A stretch of DNA of 64,000 nucleotides, from the IMG/VR virus record IMGVR_UViG_3300036780_000209, positions 102,499 through 166,498 of that record; one strand, 5' to 3'. The position numbers and the translations under genes are program-made. The notes under the pieces were generated by a model. The model saw nothing but the letters and a program-made list of their open reading frames with translations, ran no database searches and was not told the origin of the DNA. Within the stretch, counting starts at the first letter, position 1; the number at the start of each line of letters is the position of its first letter. This stretch comes from a virus. Shown piece after piece: positions 47,850-54,493 of the stretch.

Positions 47850-48851
47850 CTACTTCCCTGAGGAAGGGTTCTGGGGAGCGTTGCCCGCGTAGATGTTGCA
47901 GGTGACCTTGACCTGAGCGCACTCATCGACCAGGTCCTTCATGCCGATGAACCACCCGGCATCCTGCGATCCGTAGAGAGTAATGGCCACGGCCTTGCGC
48001 TCCTGGGCTGCCTGCTTCTGGTAGGCCGCCTGCTGCGCGAGCTGGTAGGCGTTCACCACGCCCGAGTCCTGCGGGGTGACCTTGCTGACCTGGATCGCGA
48101 ACGGGGCGCACTTCACCGGGGTGGAGCCCGCCCCGCAGAAGTAGTCCGGCATGCCCTCTGCCCTGCTGCCGTCCAGGAGCTGCAGCTCATTGGGGAGGTC
48201 GGCGGCGATGGCATTGCCCAGGGCCGTCCACTGGCTGTGATCCGTCCAGATGCTCGGGCCGTACTTCGCCAGGGCGAAGCCGGTGGCGTTGTCCAGGGCC
48301 GTCGGGATCAGCTCGTCCTCCATGGCCAGCCAGCCGGGGTCAGAGTTCCTGAGCTTATGGGAGTTGGCCGTGTCATTCTGCGGCGAGTTCGTCGCGCAGG
48401 GATACTTCAGGCAGTACTGCAGGAAATGATTCGCGAACGTCCACGGCAGGGTGGGCTCACCCGGGACCTTGATCTTCTTGTTCAGGCTGATGGCCGGGTT
48501 GATGGTCCAGACCATGAAGCTCTGGATCTCGACGTAGATCGCCGAGTTCTTCACTCCCTTGTCCGGGGCGGTAATCTCGGGCGTCGAGCTGGCACGGTCC
48601 CCGTTCGGACCCGTCTTGTAGTTGCGCGTGCCGCAGGGGAAGTACCAGGTCGTGGTGCCGGATCCCAGCTTGGTGTTGCCGCCGGGAAGGGTGACGTGGA
48701 GCACCGTCTGGTTGGAGAAGTACCCGTGGCCGGTGGTGATGGCGCATTCCGCCAGGCTCGGGTGAATGTGCGAGCCGGCGCAGGCCGTGCTCGTCGCGGC
48801 GACCAGGATGAGCCCGGCCCCGGCGGCAAGCAGCCGCCTCCTTCTACTCAT
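47850..48851 (-). CDS. Phage lipoprotein, SPFH/band-7-like
   Basis: ATG 48851 (333 residues). Signal LLAAGAGLILVAATSTAC gives a lipobox S-T-A-C. The mature part follows an SPFH (prohibitin/stomatin) pattern: YFPCGTRNYKTGPNGDRASS, TAPDKGVKNSAIYVEIQSFM, a long helical middle, then QVSKVTPQDSGVVNAYQLAQ and an AAYQKQAAQERKA helix. SPFH proteins form membrane scaffolds; phage copies are known to me only as annotations. It should sit on the outer face of the membrane. Confidence 0.6.
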   Translation of the reverse strand: MSRRRRLLAAGAGLILVAATSTACAGSHIHPSLAECAITTGHGYFSNQTVLHVTLPGGNTKLGSGTTTWYFPCGTRNYKTGPNGDRASSTPEITAPDKGVKNSAIYVEIQSFMVWTINPAISLNKKIKVPGEPTLPWTFANHFLQYCLKYPCATNSPQNDTANSHKLRNSDPGWLAMEDELIPTALDNATGFALAKYGPSIWTDHSQWTALGNAIAADLPNELQLLDGSRAEGMPDYFCGAGSTPVKCAPFAIQVSKVTPQDSGVVNAYQLAQQAAYQKQAAQERKAVAITLYGSQDAGWFIGMKDLVDECAQVKVTCNIYAGNAPQNPSSGK

Positions 48852-49140
48852 GGGCAATTCCTTTCGTGATCTCGCCCGCCAGCCCGTGGGCTGCGAGCAT
48901 CTGCTCCCTGATGTCCTCAGGGAAGCCCGGGGCATCACCTGCCGAGAGGGCGGTGATGGCCGAGTCGTTGGCGGCCTCCAGCGCCCGCCAGGCACGGACC
49001 CAGGCCGAGCTGCGAGTGTAGGCCAGCCTCTCATTCTTGTACCTGAGGCGCAGGACCTTCATGAGCCGGATCTCGGCGGGAATGCCGATGGCCACGGCAA
49101 TGAGCGCGTAAAACGCGAGCAGCTCTCCGAACCAGTGCAT
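48844..49140 (-). CDS. Small membrane protein coupled to the lipoprotein
   Basis: A 98-residue protein with an N-terminal transmembrane helix (LLAFYALIAVAIGIPAEI) and a helical cytoplasmic tail. It overlaps the lipoprotein start by eight bases, so the two are made together. AAGGAG lies before the ATG. Confidence 0.65.
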   Translation of the reverse strand: MHWFGELLAFYALIAVAIGIPAEIRLMKVLRLRYKNERLAYTRSSAWVRAWRALEAANDSAITALSAGDAPGFPEDIREQMLAAHGLAGEITKGIAHE

Positions 49141-49174
49141 CCGGGTCTCCTTACCTCTGTTGCTTGCAGCAGGA

Positions 49175-49204
49175 ACCTTATCAAGGAACCTTGTAATCAG
49201 TCAA
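49175..49204 (-). promoter_or_regulatory. Promoter of the 49140-47850 gene pair
   Basis: TTGACT (49204-49199), 18-base spacer GATTACAAGGTTCCTTGA, TAAGGT (49180-49175) on the minus strand. The spacer is the clearest copy of the palindrome CAAGG-TT-CCTTG. Confidence 0.7.
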
Positions 49205-49219
49205 ACCGTCACCCGGAGT

Positions 49220-49536
49220 AACCGGCTTCAAGATCATCGGGGGCGCTGGGGCGCTGGGGCGCTGGGTTTCCTTATGAGCTGAGCAAAAGTCATCTGCAAC
49301 CGGTCAACCGCAGAGAGTAGTAATTAGACGGAGAGTGACCGGGCAGGCACAGTTTCTTCGGCTCGCAACAACTTTCCGAATCCCTCCGCCCCAGCGCCCC
49401 AGCGCCCCCGACGGCATCTGACCTGGGTAAAAGCGGGGGCGCTAGGGGAAACACACTGCGCCCCACTACGCCCCACGGAAGGTTATCCACAGGATGTGAG
49501 CGGAAGGTGTGGATAACACAGCGCCCCCGCGTATCG
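49220..49536. other. Candidate replication origin with iterons and DnaA boxes
   Basis: A non-coding stretch with three tandem GGGGCGCT units (49240-49263), their inverse AGCGCCCC units (49391-49408), single copies near 49435 and 49520, and two perfect DnaA boxes in opposite orientation: TTATCCACA (49483-49491) and TGTGGATAA (49508-49516). An AT-rich patch (49685-49750) lies next to it. This is the usual make-up of an iteron-type origin. Confidence 0.5.
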
Positions 49537-49950
49537 TCACTCTGGGTCACTGCGGAAGCGCCATGTCCTGACCCCGGAACCTTTGCGGGAAGGACGGAGG
49601 GCGACCTCCCAGCCGGCTGGCTCCAGCCGGCCGCGTAGCTGCCGGATGGCTTTCCCTGCGAGGTAGTAGTCGTCACCCGGAAGAACTTCTATAAGACTAT
49701 TAACAGAGAATACTTTTTTAGTTTTCTTAAAAGAATATATAAAAGCTACTACCTTCTCTATATCCCATATGTAAATAAGGCCGAGGTAAGCTCTACGCGC
49801 CTGATCCTCGGAGTGCCCGGACAGCGTCCTCCAGATCTCTACGAAGTCCTCTTCGTCACGCGCATTGGCATGGACGGCAGCCATCGCATGCGCCAGCTCC
49901 CTTCTCTCGGCTTCCCTGCCCCTGGCCAGGGCCAGCTCAGTCTCGTTCAT
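49537..49950 (-). CDS. Protein of unknown function with AT-rich centre
   Basis: A 137-residue protein: charged N-terminal helix, middle YIWDIEKVVAFIYSFKKTKK, and a C-terminal winged-helix-like part (AGKAIRQLRGRLEPAGWEVA ... GVRTWRF). The middle third is strikingly AT-rich (about 49685-49750) against GC-rich flanks. Neighbour of the origin candidate, so a replication-initiation or DNA-binding role can be considered, without direct proof. Confidence 0.6.
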   Translation of the reverse strand: MNETELALARGREAERRELAHAMAAVHANARDEEDFVEIWRTLSGHSEDQARRAYLGLIYIWDIEKVVAFIYSFKKTKKVFSVNSLIEVLPGDDYYLAGKAIRQLRGRLEPAGWEVALRPSRKGSGVRTWRFRSDPE

Positions 49951-50073
49951 CGTCTTTCTTTGCCTGTCTGGTTGTGGTTACGCGGGGAATGACCTAGCAT
50001 CGGACCCCACTGTGCCCGCACCTGTTCAGGGCTCGCGGGCGGTAGTCCCCAGTCTCACAGAAGGAGAAAAACC

Positions 50074-50862
50074 ATGCCGACTATCGGCCAGCTCCTGGCC
50101 GTCCGTGACGGTCACAGGCGCGACTTCGAGAAGATCATCAACTACCTCGACCAGAAGGGGCTGTGCAAGCACCACGAGTGGGCCAGCGGCTTCCACACCA
50201 CGCACCAGCCCTTCGCGGAGGATGCCGAGGGCATCCAGCATGACAAGCAGCCCGACCAGGGCAAGACGGTCCAGACGACCGTGGAGCAGGAGCTGGGCCT
50301 GGTACGCCCTGCCTTCGAGCGGTACCTGGACACCGAGCTGACCATCGACGCGGCCAACCAGGGGGCGAGGGGGGACGTTGTCGTGAACGGCGTCGCCCTG
50401 GCCGAGGACATCCCGGTCGTCACGCTCCTGTGGTGGGAAGGCCGGATCGCCGAGCTGATCGGCGTCTTCGGGAAGCTCCCGGTCCTGGAGCCCGACCAGC
50501 ACTGGACCTTTGACTCGGCCCGGGACATGCACGTGTCGGACCCGGTGCTGACCAAAACCACCCGGCGCACGAACGTGATCAAGGTCGCCATCGCGCCGAC
50601 CGAGCACCAGCCCGGCCAGTTCGCGCAGTGGCAGGATGACGTGCCGAACGGGATGAAGACCACCGTCCAGCTCTCCGGCAAGATGACCGCCGAGGATCAC
50701 CGGGCGCTGATCGCCCGGCTGCGCGTCCTCCAGGACGCGGTCAAGCTGGGCCGCGAGGAGGGCAACCGGGTTGACGCGAGCCGCCGCCGGGCAGGCCGTG
50801 CCCTGGCGGCCTTCGTCTTCGACGGCGAGCTTCCTACCGGGAAGAGCGCCAAGGTAAGCTAA
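50074..50862 (+). CDS. Conserved-type phage protein of unknown function
   Basis: A 262-residue protein with a good GAAGGAG Shine-Dalgarno. Alpha/beta pattern with KHHEWASGFHTTHQPFAEDA near the N-terminus and a beta-rich centre (DIPVVTLLWWEGRIAELIGV). Similar proteins occur in large actinophages as far as I recall, none with a known role. It is the longest plus-strand gene of the window and is transcribed toward the permuted tRNA units. Confidence 0.7.
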   Translation: MPTIGQLLAVRDGHRRDFEKIINYLDQKGLCKHHEWASGFHTTHQPFAEDAEGIQHDKQPDQGKTVQTTVEQELGLVRPAFERYLDTELTIDAANQGARGDVVVNGVALAEDIPVVTLLWWEGRIAELIGVFGKLPVLEPDQHWTFDSARDMHVSDPVLTKTTRRTNVIKVAIAPTEHQPGQFAQWQDDVPNGMKTTVQLSGKMTAEDHRALIARLRVLQDAVKLGREEGNRVDASRRRAGRALAAFVFDGELPTGKSAKVS

Positions 50863-50889
50863 AGGCGCTCTGCACGGAACCACTGAGCT

Positions 50890-50922
50890 GAGGCCCCGAT
50901 CCGGTTGACCGGACGGGGCCTC
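50890..50922 (+). terminator. Hairpin after the 50074-50862 gene
   Basis: A 9-base stem GAGGCCCCG / CGGGGCCTC with a 15-base loop. It overlaps the -35 and spacer of the next promoter, so the ending of one transcript and the start of the next are interleaved. Confidence 0.5.
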
Positions 50923-50934
50923 ATCCATTACAGT
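50905..50934 (+). promoter_or_regulatory. Promoter reading into the permuted tRNA units
   Basis: TTGACC (50905-50910), 18-base spacer, TACAGT (50929-50934), the same architecture as the other promoters but without the palindrome. Start would be near 50941, ahead of the first 3' half. Confidence 0.6.
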
Positions 50935-50983
50935 CTTCCTTGGCAACAAGCTCAAGTTCAAGCTCAAGCTGATCGCCAGCGAA

Positions 50984-51056
50984 GCCAGCAGTCGCAGGTT
51001 CGAATCCTGCCCCCTGCACCCGTGCAGGGGTACCTCAGCCCGGATAGAGGACTGGT
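50984..51056 (+). tRNA. Circularly permuted tRNA-like unit A
   Basis: Order on the plus strand: GCCAG (anticodon stem 3' strand), variable CAGTC, T-arm GCAGG-TTCGAAT-CCTGC, acceptor CCCCTGC, A, then five bases CCCGT, then acceptor GCAGGGG, TA, D-arm CCTCAGCCCGGATAGAGG, A, CTGGT (anticodon stem 5' strand). Acceptor pairs 7 of 7; anticodon stem pairs 5 of 5 with one wobble. TCAAGCTCAAGCT occurs on both sides of the unit. The anticodon would form only after joining the outer ends, so it cannot be read. Confidence 0.65.
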
Positions 51057-51128
51057 CGCAGCGTCAAGCTCAAGCTCGTGCCGAAGCTCAGACCAGCCAC
51101 CGGTACCCGATCGAGACCGACGGGAAAC

Positions 51129-51202
51129 GGGCAAACTGTGGGGGTTCGATTCCTCCCGGGGCGGCCACGACGCCCCGTAGCTCAACGGCAGAGCATGTGC
51201 CC
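51129..51202 (+). tRNA. Circularly permuted tRNA-like unit B with encoded CCA
   Basis: Order: GGGCA, AACTGT, T-arm GGGGG-TTCGATT-CCTCC, acceptor CGGGGCG, G, CCA, then CGA, then acceptor CGCCCCG, TA, D-arm GCTCAACGGCAGAGC, ATG, TGCCC. Acceptor pairs 7 of 7 and TGCCC/GGGCA 5 of 5. The CCA after the discriminator base fits a true 3' end. The 5' half continues CTCAGAG, so U33 and a following CAG are possible anticodon bases. Confidence 0.65.
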
Positions 51203-51286
51203 CTCAGAGATGAACCGCACGGTTAAAAGCTGCAGGTGCCGTTATGTGGAATTGTCAGCAGACAGTAAATCTGCCATACATAAACA

Positions 51287-51316
51287 GGAGGGGCCGGCAG
51301 GCTAGCCGGCCCCTCC
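51287..51316 (-). terminator. Strong hairpin between convergent units
   Basis: A perfect 12-base stem GGAGGGGCCGGC / GCCGGCCCCTCC with a 6-base loop. On the minus strand it is followed by TGTTTATGT. It can end the 51581-51375 gene and the plus-strand RNA. Confidence 0.65.
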
Positions 51317-51343
51317 GCCACGTTCCGTATACGGAACGTGGCG
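51316..51343. repeat. 28-base perfect palindrome (copy 1)
   Basis: A perfect palindrome whose centre is GTTCCGTATACGGAAC (51322-51337). The same 18-base core recurs 11 bases later. Likely a binding site for a dimeric protein. Confidence 0.7.
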
Positions 51344-51347
51344 AGAT

Positions 51348-51369
51348 TGCGTTCCGTATACGGAACGCA
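51348..51369. repeat. 22-base perfect palindrome (copy 2)
   Basis: Shares the core CGTTCCGTATACGGAACG with copy 1 but has different flanks (TG..CA), so selection acts on the core. It lies six bases downstream of the 51375 stop. Confidence 0.7.
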
Positions 51370-51374
51370 GCCGG

Positions 51375-51581
51375 CTACTGGGTGGCCAGCGCCCCGCTGA
51401 TCAGGCGGTGCGCCTCGTGCAGGCCCTTGCGGTCGAAGGTGACCCGGGACTCGCTCTTGTAAATGTCCCGGCCCTGCTCATCGGTAAGCACGAACGTGTT
51501 CGTGAGGGTCCAGAACCGGCCGCTGAACTCCAGCTCGATGTCATTCCGTGAAGTGTCAGGCATCTTCATTCCCTGCGCCAT
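51375..51581 (-). CDS. Small protein of unknown function
   Basis: A 68-residue protein, beta-rich (DIELEFSGRFWTLTNTFVLT) with a helical end. Last gene of the long small-gene operon 54926-51375. Confidence 0.55.
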   Translation of the reverse strand: MAQGMKMPDTSRNDIELEFSGRFWTLTNTFVLTDEQGRDIYKSESRVTFDRKGLHEAHRLISGALATQ

Positions 51582-51596
51582 GCTCCGAGCTTACGC

Positions 51597-51854
51597 TCAG
51601 CGGTGGGTGATCTCATTCCAGTATGCCCGGGTTGCGGGAGTCTCGTTATCGCGCAGGACCGCCTGTATTCTTTGCGCGTGGCCTCGGTAGGCCTGTGAGG
51701 ATATCTTCACGGAGGCCGCTGTGCGGATATCCTCACGCGGCTCCGGGAGGTCCCTTACGAGGCGGTCAAGCTCCCGGGTCCAGATGGCTGCCCCGGCCGC
51801 GTCCAGGCGCTCACGGAAGTCCTCGAAGCCGAGCTGGCCGCCCTCCAGGGCCAT
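51597..51854 (-). CDS. Small helical protein
   Basis: An 85-residue helical, charged protein (FEDFRERLDAAGAAIWTREL). Follows the previous gene by 10 bases. No family recognised. Confidence 0.55.
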   Translation of the reverse strand: MALEGGQLGFEDFRERLDAAGAAIWTRELDRLVRDLPEPREDIRTAASVKISSQAYRGHAQRIQAVLRDNETPATRAYWNEITHR

Positions 51855-51864
51855 GTCCAGGCGC

Positions 51865-52203
51865 TCAAACGCCTGGTCCCTGTCGGTAGTCCCCGGCCCG
51901 CCGCGACCTGATGGTCAGCTCCCGCTCGTCCTCTTCCCACCAGGCGAGCAGCAGGGCCTCGGTCTCGGCCTGACGGGCACCGGGCAGCCTGCCCGCCCGC
52001 TCGCGGATCTTCACCAGGACGGCCCGGCAATTCGGCCGGGCCACCTGGCAGAAGTAGCAGAACTGGCCCGGGTAGGCGTAGAGGGTGCCGCAGGCATGAG
52101 GATCGTGCGTGCAGCAGCATTCCCGGCTGGCCTTCCAGGCCTTGTTGTCCTCGAAGCCCAGCCTCAGCGCCTGCTCACCGGTCAGGTGCTGAGGCTCGCT
52201 CAC
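51865..52203 (-). CDS. Zinc-binding-type small protein
   Basis: GTG 52203 is in a GTGA overlap with the upstream stop (112 residues); longer frames are shadows. It has ECCCTHDPHACGTLYAYPGQ FCYFC-like clusters: C-C-C-x-H-x-x-H-x-C ... C-x-x-C, a probable zinc site, followed by a helical tail. Function unknown. Confidence 0.6.
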   Translation of the reverse strand: MSEPQHLTGEQALRLGFEDNKAWKASRECCCTHDPHACGTLYAYPGQFCYFCQVARPNCRAVLVKIRERAGRLPGARQAETEALLLAWWEEDERELTIRSRRAGDYRQGPGV

Positions 52204-52439
52204 TTCTGGCTGTCCCAGGCGTCCAGGATCCGGCGCAGTTCCCTGTCGTCCGGATCTCCCAGGGCATCGCGCAGCTCGGCTGCCGTGGGCTGCGGCTTGA
52301 CGCCGGCTGTCACATGCGTCATCAGGGAGATGATGTGCTGCTTGCGCTCGCGCTTCCACCGCACGTCATCTCCGGTGACGCGCTCGCAGGCCAGGCCCAG
52401 GGCCTGATTCAGGGTCTTGCGATCATCATCGGTAATCAT
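52200..52439 (-). CDS. Small charged helical protein
   Basis: A 79-residue protein with two helices and KPQPTAAELRDALGDPDDRE. Coupled to the zinc-type gene. Unknown. Confidence 0.55.
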   Translation of the reverse strand: MITDDDRKTLNQALGLACERVTGDDVRWKRERKQHIISLMTHVTAGVKPQPTAAELRDALGDPDDRELRRILDAWDSQK

Positions 52440-52448
52440 GACCCGAGC

Positions 52449-52688
52449 TTAGCCGTCGTTACTGGCGAACCCCGTGGCATAGCCGTAGAAGTAGCCGCAC
52501 CAGAAGTGGGCGAAGCACTTGTCCTCAGCGCTCAGCTCGCTGTCGTGGATGACTTTCTGGGCCCTGGCGGTCGCGTCCATGTCGGACGGGTCGAAGGCGA
52601 CGATCTCGCGCTCGCTGCCGTCCTCGAACAGGCGCACCCTGTCGCCGTGGACCTGGATCAGGTAAAGCTCGCTCGGGAGCCTGGCCAT
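52449..52688 (-). CDS. Small protein of unknown function
   Basis: ATG 52688, preceded by GGAAGGTG (79 residues). Contains ELYLIQVHGDRVRLFEDGSE and KCFAHFWCGYFYGYATGF, an aromatic C-terminal segment. A copy of the operator-like motif (TGATTACAAGGAAGATTACA) lies at 52706-52725, just upstream. Confidence 0.6.
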   Translation of the reverse strand: MARLPSELYLIQVHGDRVRLFEDGSEREIVAFDPSDMDATARAQKVIHDSELSAEDKCFAHFWCGYFYGYATGFASNDG

Positions 52689-52703
52689 GGGGGGCACCTT
52701 CCT

Positions 52704-52727
52704 ATTGATTACAAGGAAGATTACAGT
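52704..52727. promoter_or_regulatory. Copy of the recurring operator-like motif
   Basis: GATTACAAGGAAGATTACAG upstream of the 52688 gene. The right arm is imperfect and no clear -35/-10 is visible. Confidence 0.35.
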
Positions 52728-52728
52728 A

Positions 52729-52944
52729 TCAGAGTTCCTGCTCGATCTTCGTCGAGGTGGTGACCAGGAGCCCGAGCCGGGAGTACTCCCGGTTGAAGCT
52801 GATCCGGGATATCTCCCGGGCCAGGTCACCCCTGACCTTGCGCTGGAGCTGCTCGTTCTCCTCGTCGGTCAGCGGGGGCTCGTTCAGCCCGAAATCGCCG
52901 CCGGCCCGGGTGGCGATCACATAGTGAATCGCGATGTTCTTCAC
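52729..52944 (-). CDS. Small protein of unknown function
   Basis: GTG 52944 is coupled as GTGA to the upstream gene (71 residues). Contains HYVIATRAGGDFGLNEPPLT and a helix ENEQLQRKVRGDLAREIS. Confidence 0.55.
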   Translation of the reverse strand: MKNIAIHYVIATRAGGDFGLNEPPLTDEENEQLQRKVRGDLAREISRISFNREYSRLGLLVTTSTKIEQEL

Positions 52945-53153
52945 GGTCCTATCTCCCAGGCCGTATCGCGGGCCTCGGCCAGCATGGCCAGGAACGAGGC
53001 GGAGGTGACCTCCTCGGAGCCGTGCCGGTTCATCAGCTCGAAGGCCAGCCGCAGCGCCCTCTCGTCCGTCATGCTCTCGCCGCAGGACAGGAACTGCTGG
53101 GCGATCATGACCTCGACCACGGCCAGGGCCGTGCGGTCGCCGTGGATGCTCAT
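52941..53153 (-). CDS. Small helical protein
   Basis: ATG 53153 in an ATGA overlap (70 residues). Helical: MIAQQFLSCGESMTDERALR. Unknown. Confidence 0.55.
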   Translation of the reverse strand: MSIHGDRTALAVVEVMIAQQFLSCGESMTDERALRLAFELMNRHGSEEVTSASFLAMLAEARDTAWEIGP

Positions 53154-53365
53154 GCGGCTTCCTCCAGGTACCTGACGCAGCGCCGGGCGACCTCCACGTA
53201 CTCCGGAGCCGGGGTCTTCGTGACCTCCTGGCCGGGCACGTACACCGACCACAGCTCGTCCTGCATCGCCTCGGGCAGGGCGAACCAGTGGCTGCGGCAC
53301 ATGAACATGCGCGGCGGCACCGGGACCTTGCAGCCGGTCGCATGGCAATGGTGAGCGGGCATCAT
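53150..53365 (-). CDS. Small Cys/His protein
   Basis: ATG 53365 (71 residues) overlaps the upstream stop. The start HHCHATGCKVPVPPRMFMCR SHW-type pattern C/H-x-x-H/C ... C-x-x-H looks like a treble-clef or zinc-ribbon knuckle common in actinophage small proteins. The rest is helical. Confidence 0.6.
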   Translation of the reverse strand: MMPAHHCHATGCKVPVPPRMFMCRSHWFALPEAMQDELWSVYVPGQEVTKTPAPEYVEVARRCVRYLEEAA

Positions 53366-53511
53366 GCCTCCAGGCTCACGAGCGGGCCGAGACTGCCGCA
53401 CTTGCGGCAGTCCAGGTGGCAGGTCTCAAGCTCCTCGTCGTACACCAGGTACCAGAGCAGTCCCCCGCAGACCTCGCAGGCGACTGACCCCTTCGGGCGG
53501 GCCGGAATCAC
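53362..53511 (-). CDS. Zinc-ribbon miniprotein
   Basis: GTG 53511 is in a GTGA overlap (49 residues). ACEVCGGLLWYLVYDEELET then CHLDCRKCGS gives C-x-x-C ... C-x3-C-x-x-C, a zinc ribbon. Too short for common gene finders but coupled on both sides. Confidence 0.65.
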   Translation of the reverse strand: MIPARPKGSVACEVCGGLLWYLVYDEELETCHLDCRKCGSLGPLVSLEA

Positions 53512-53771
53512 ACCAGGCCTCCGTGGGACTCGTTCGCGTGCTTCTCGATCGCGTCCCTGATGTCACCCAGGTCCGTATCCCTCCCGGGGAGGAACACGCT
53601 GCCGGTGGACACCAGGACCTGGTCGCAGGGGTTAGCCGGCGGCGGGTCCTCCTCGGACAGCCCCCACGGCGGCAGGGACTCGCCTGCCGGGGCACGGCAG
53701 GTAATGCCGTGCAGGGTTATCCTCACCGGCCAGTGCAGGGTGCCCTCATAGACGCTCTCGTGGTTGCTCAT
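53508..53771 (-). CDS. Small protein of unknown function
   Basis: An 87-residue protein (TLHWPVRITLHGITCRAPAG ... DQVLVSTGSVFLPGRDTDLG). Coupled to the zinc-ribbon gene. Unknown. Confidence 0.55.
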   Translation of the reverse strand: MSNHESVYEGTLHWPVRITLHGITCRAPAGESLPPWGLSEEDPPPANPCDQVLVSTGSVFLPGRDTDLGDIRDAIEKHANESHGGLV

Positions 53772-53781
53772 GACGGCAGCC

Positions 53782-53853
53782 TTAGCAAATGAGCCGGGGG
53801 CACTGGTGATTCGGCTCCTGGAGCTGGTGGCATTCCGGGCACTGGATCATCAT
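53782..53853 (-). CDS. 23-residue zinc-knuckle miniprotein
   Basis: ATG 53853, in an ATGA overlap with the upstream stop, gives M-M-I-Q-C-P-E-C-H then N-H-Q-C-P-R-L-I-C: C-x-x-C-H ... H-x-C-x4-C. Very short, but the coupling and the Cys pattern argue that it is translated. Confidence 0.45.
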   Translation of the reverse strand: MMIQCPECHQLQEPNHQCPRLIC

Positions 53854-54038
53854 GCCTGGTCCCTCCTGATCTGCCCGGTCTCCCGCCGGATCTCTGCCGT
53901 CCCGGCCCTGATCCGGGCGGTCTCCCGCCTGACCCGGTCCGTCTTGCGGTCGATGCAAGCAGCCCTGGCGAGGAGGATGACCGCCGCCGGCACGCAGAGG
54001 ACGACGATGCCGAGGCAGATGAGCGCGAAGATGATCAC
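53850..54038 (-). CDS. Single-helix membrane protein with charged tail
   Basis: A 62-residue protein: transmembrane helix MIIFALICLGIVVLCVPAAV, then a repetitive basic helix with R-R-E-T-x-R-I-R-A-G-T-A-E-I-R-R-E-T, probably a short coiled coil. Coupled on both sides. Confidence 0.6.
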   Translation of the reverse strand: MIIFALICLGIVVLCVPAAVILLARAACIDRKTDRVRRETARIRAGTAEIRRETGQIRRDQA

Positions 54039-54493
54039 GGGTCGCCGCTGCCGTCGTCACCGGTTCCGGCGCGGAGGTAGTCCTTCCAGTCCACCGGGCC
54101 GTTCTCTGTCCAGAAGCGCCAGCTCGGGTGCCGCCGGCCGGCAATCACGAGGGTCCACAGGACGCCATCGATGCCGGTGATCTTGTGCGCGAGGTGCAGC
54201 GGCATGGCATGCAGGGACCAGCGGCGGTGCTCGCGGATCCGGGCGTCACGAGAGCCCGGTTCACTGTAAATGACTTCCGTGTAGCCACCGGACAGGATAA
54301 AGGACGCGAATGCCCACGGGTGGTCGTGCGGGTCCCGGTCAAGGTCGGGGGCATGGATCCGGTGCAGCAGGACGGAGAACCACGGCGTCTGGACCACGCG
54401 CAGCCGCGACAGGTACGGCCTGCCGTCCTTGATGATGTCGAAGCCCTCCATGAGGGCCCACCGGGGCGATCTCGCGCCTGCGCTCGTACTCAT
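54035..54493 (-). CDS. Cupin-like protein
   Basis: ATG 54493, ATGA overlap (152 residues). HAPDLDRDPHDHPWAFASFI followed by LSGGYTEVIY and a later LHAMPLHLAHKI reads as the two cupin motifs (H-x-H ... E and later H), a metal-binding double-stranded beta-helix. Phage cupins of this HDHPW type are of unknown function. Confidence 0.7.
   Translation of the reverse strand: MSTSAGARSPRWALMEGFDIIKDGRPYLSRLRVVQTPWFSVLLHRIHAPDLDRDPHDHPWAFASFILSGGYTEVIYSEPGSRDARIREHRRWSLHAMPLHLAHKITGIDGVLWTLVIAGRRHPSWRFWTENGPVDWKDYLRAGTGDDGSGDP

Noticed and set aside
50941-51305. Permuted or two-piece tmRNA
   Set aside because: The 5' halves have normal D-arms with GG and TA at 8-9, and no convincing tag reading frame ending in A-A or pseudoknots follows. 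A tRNA reading fits better.
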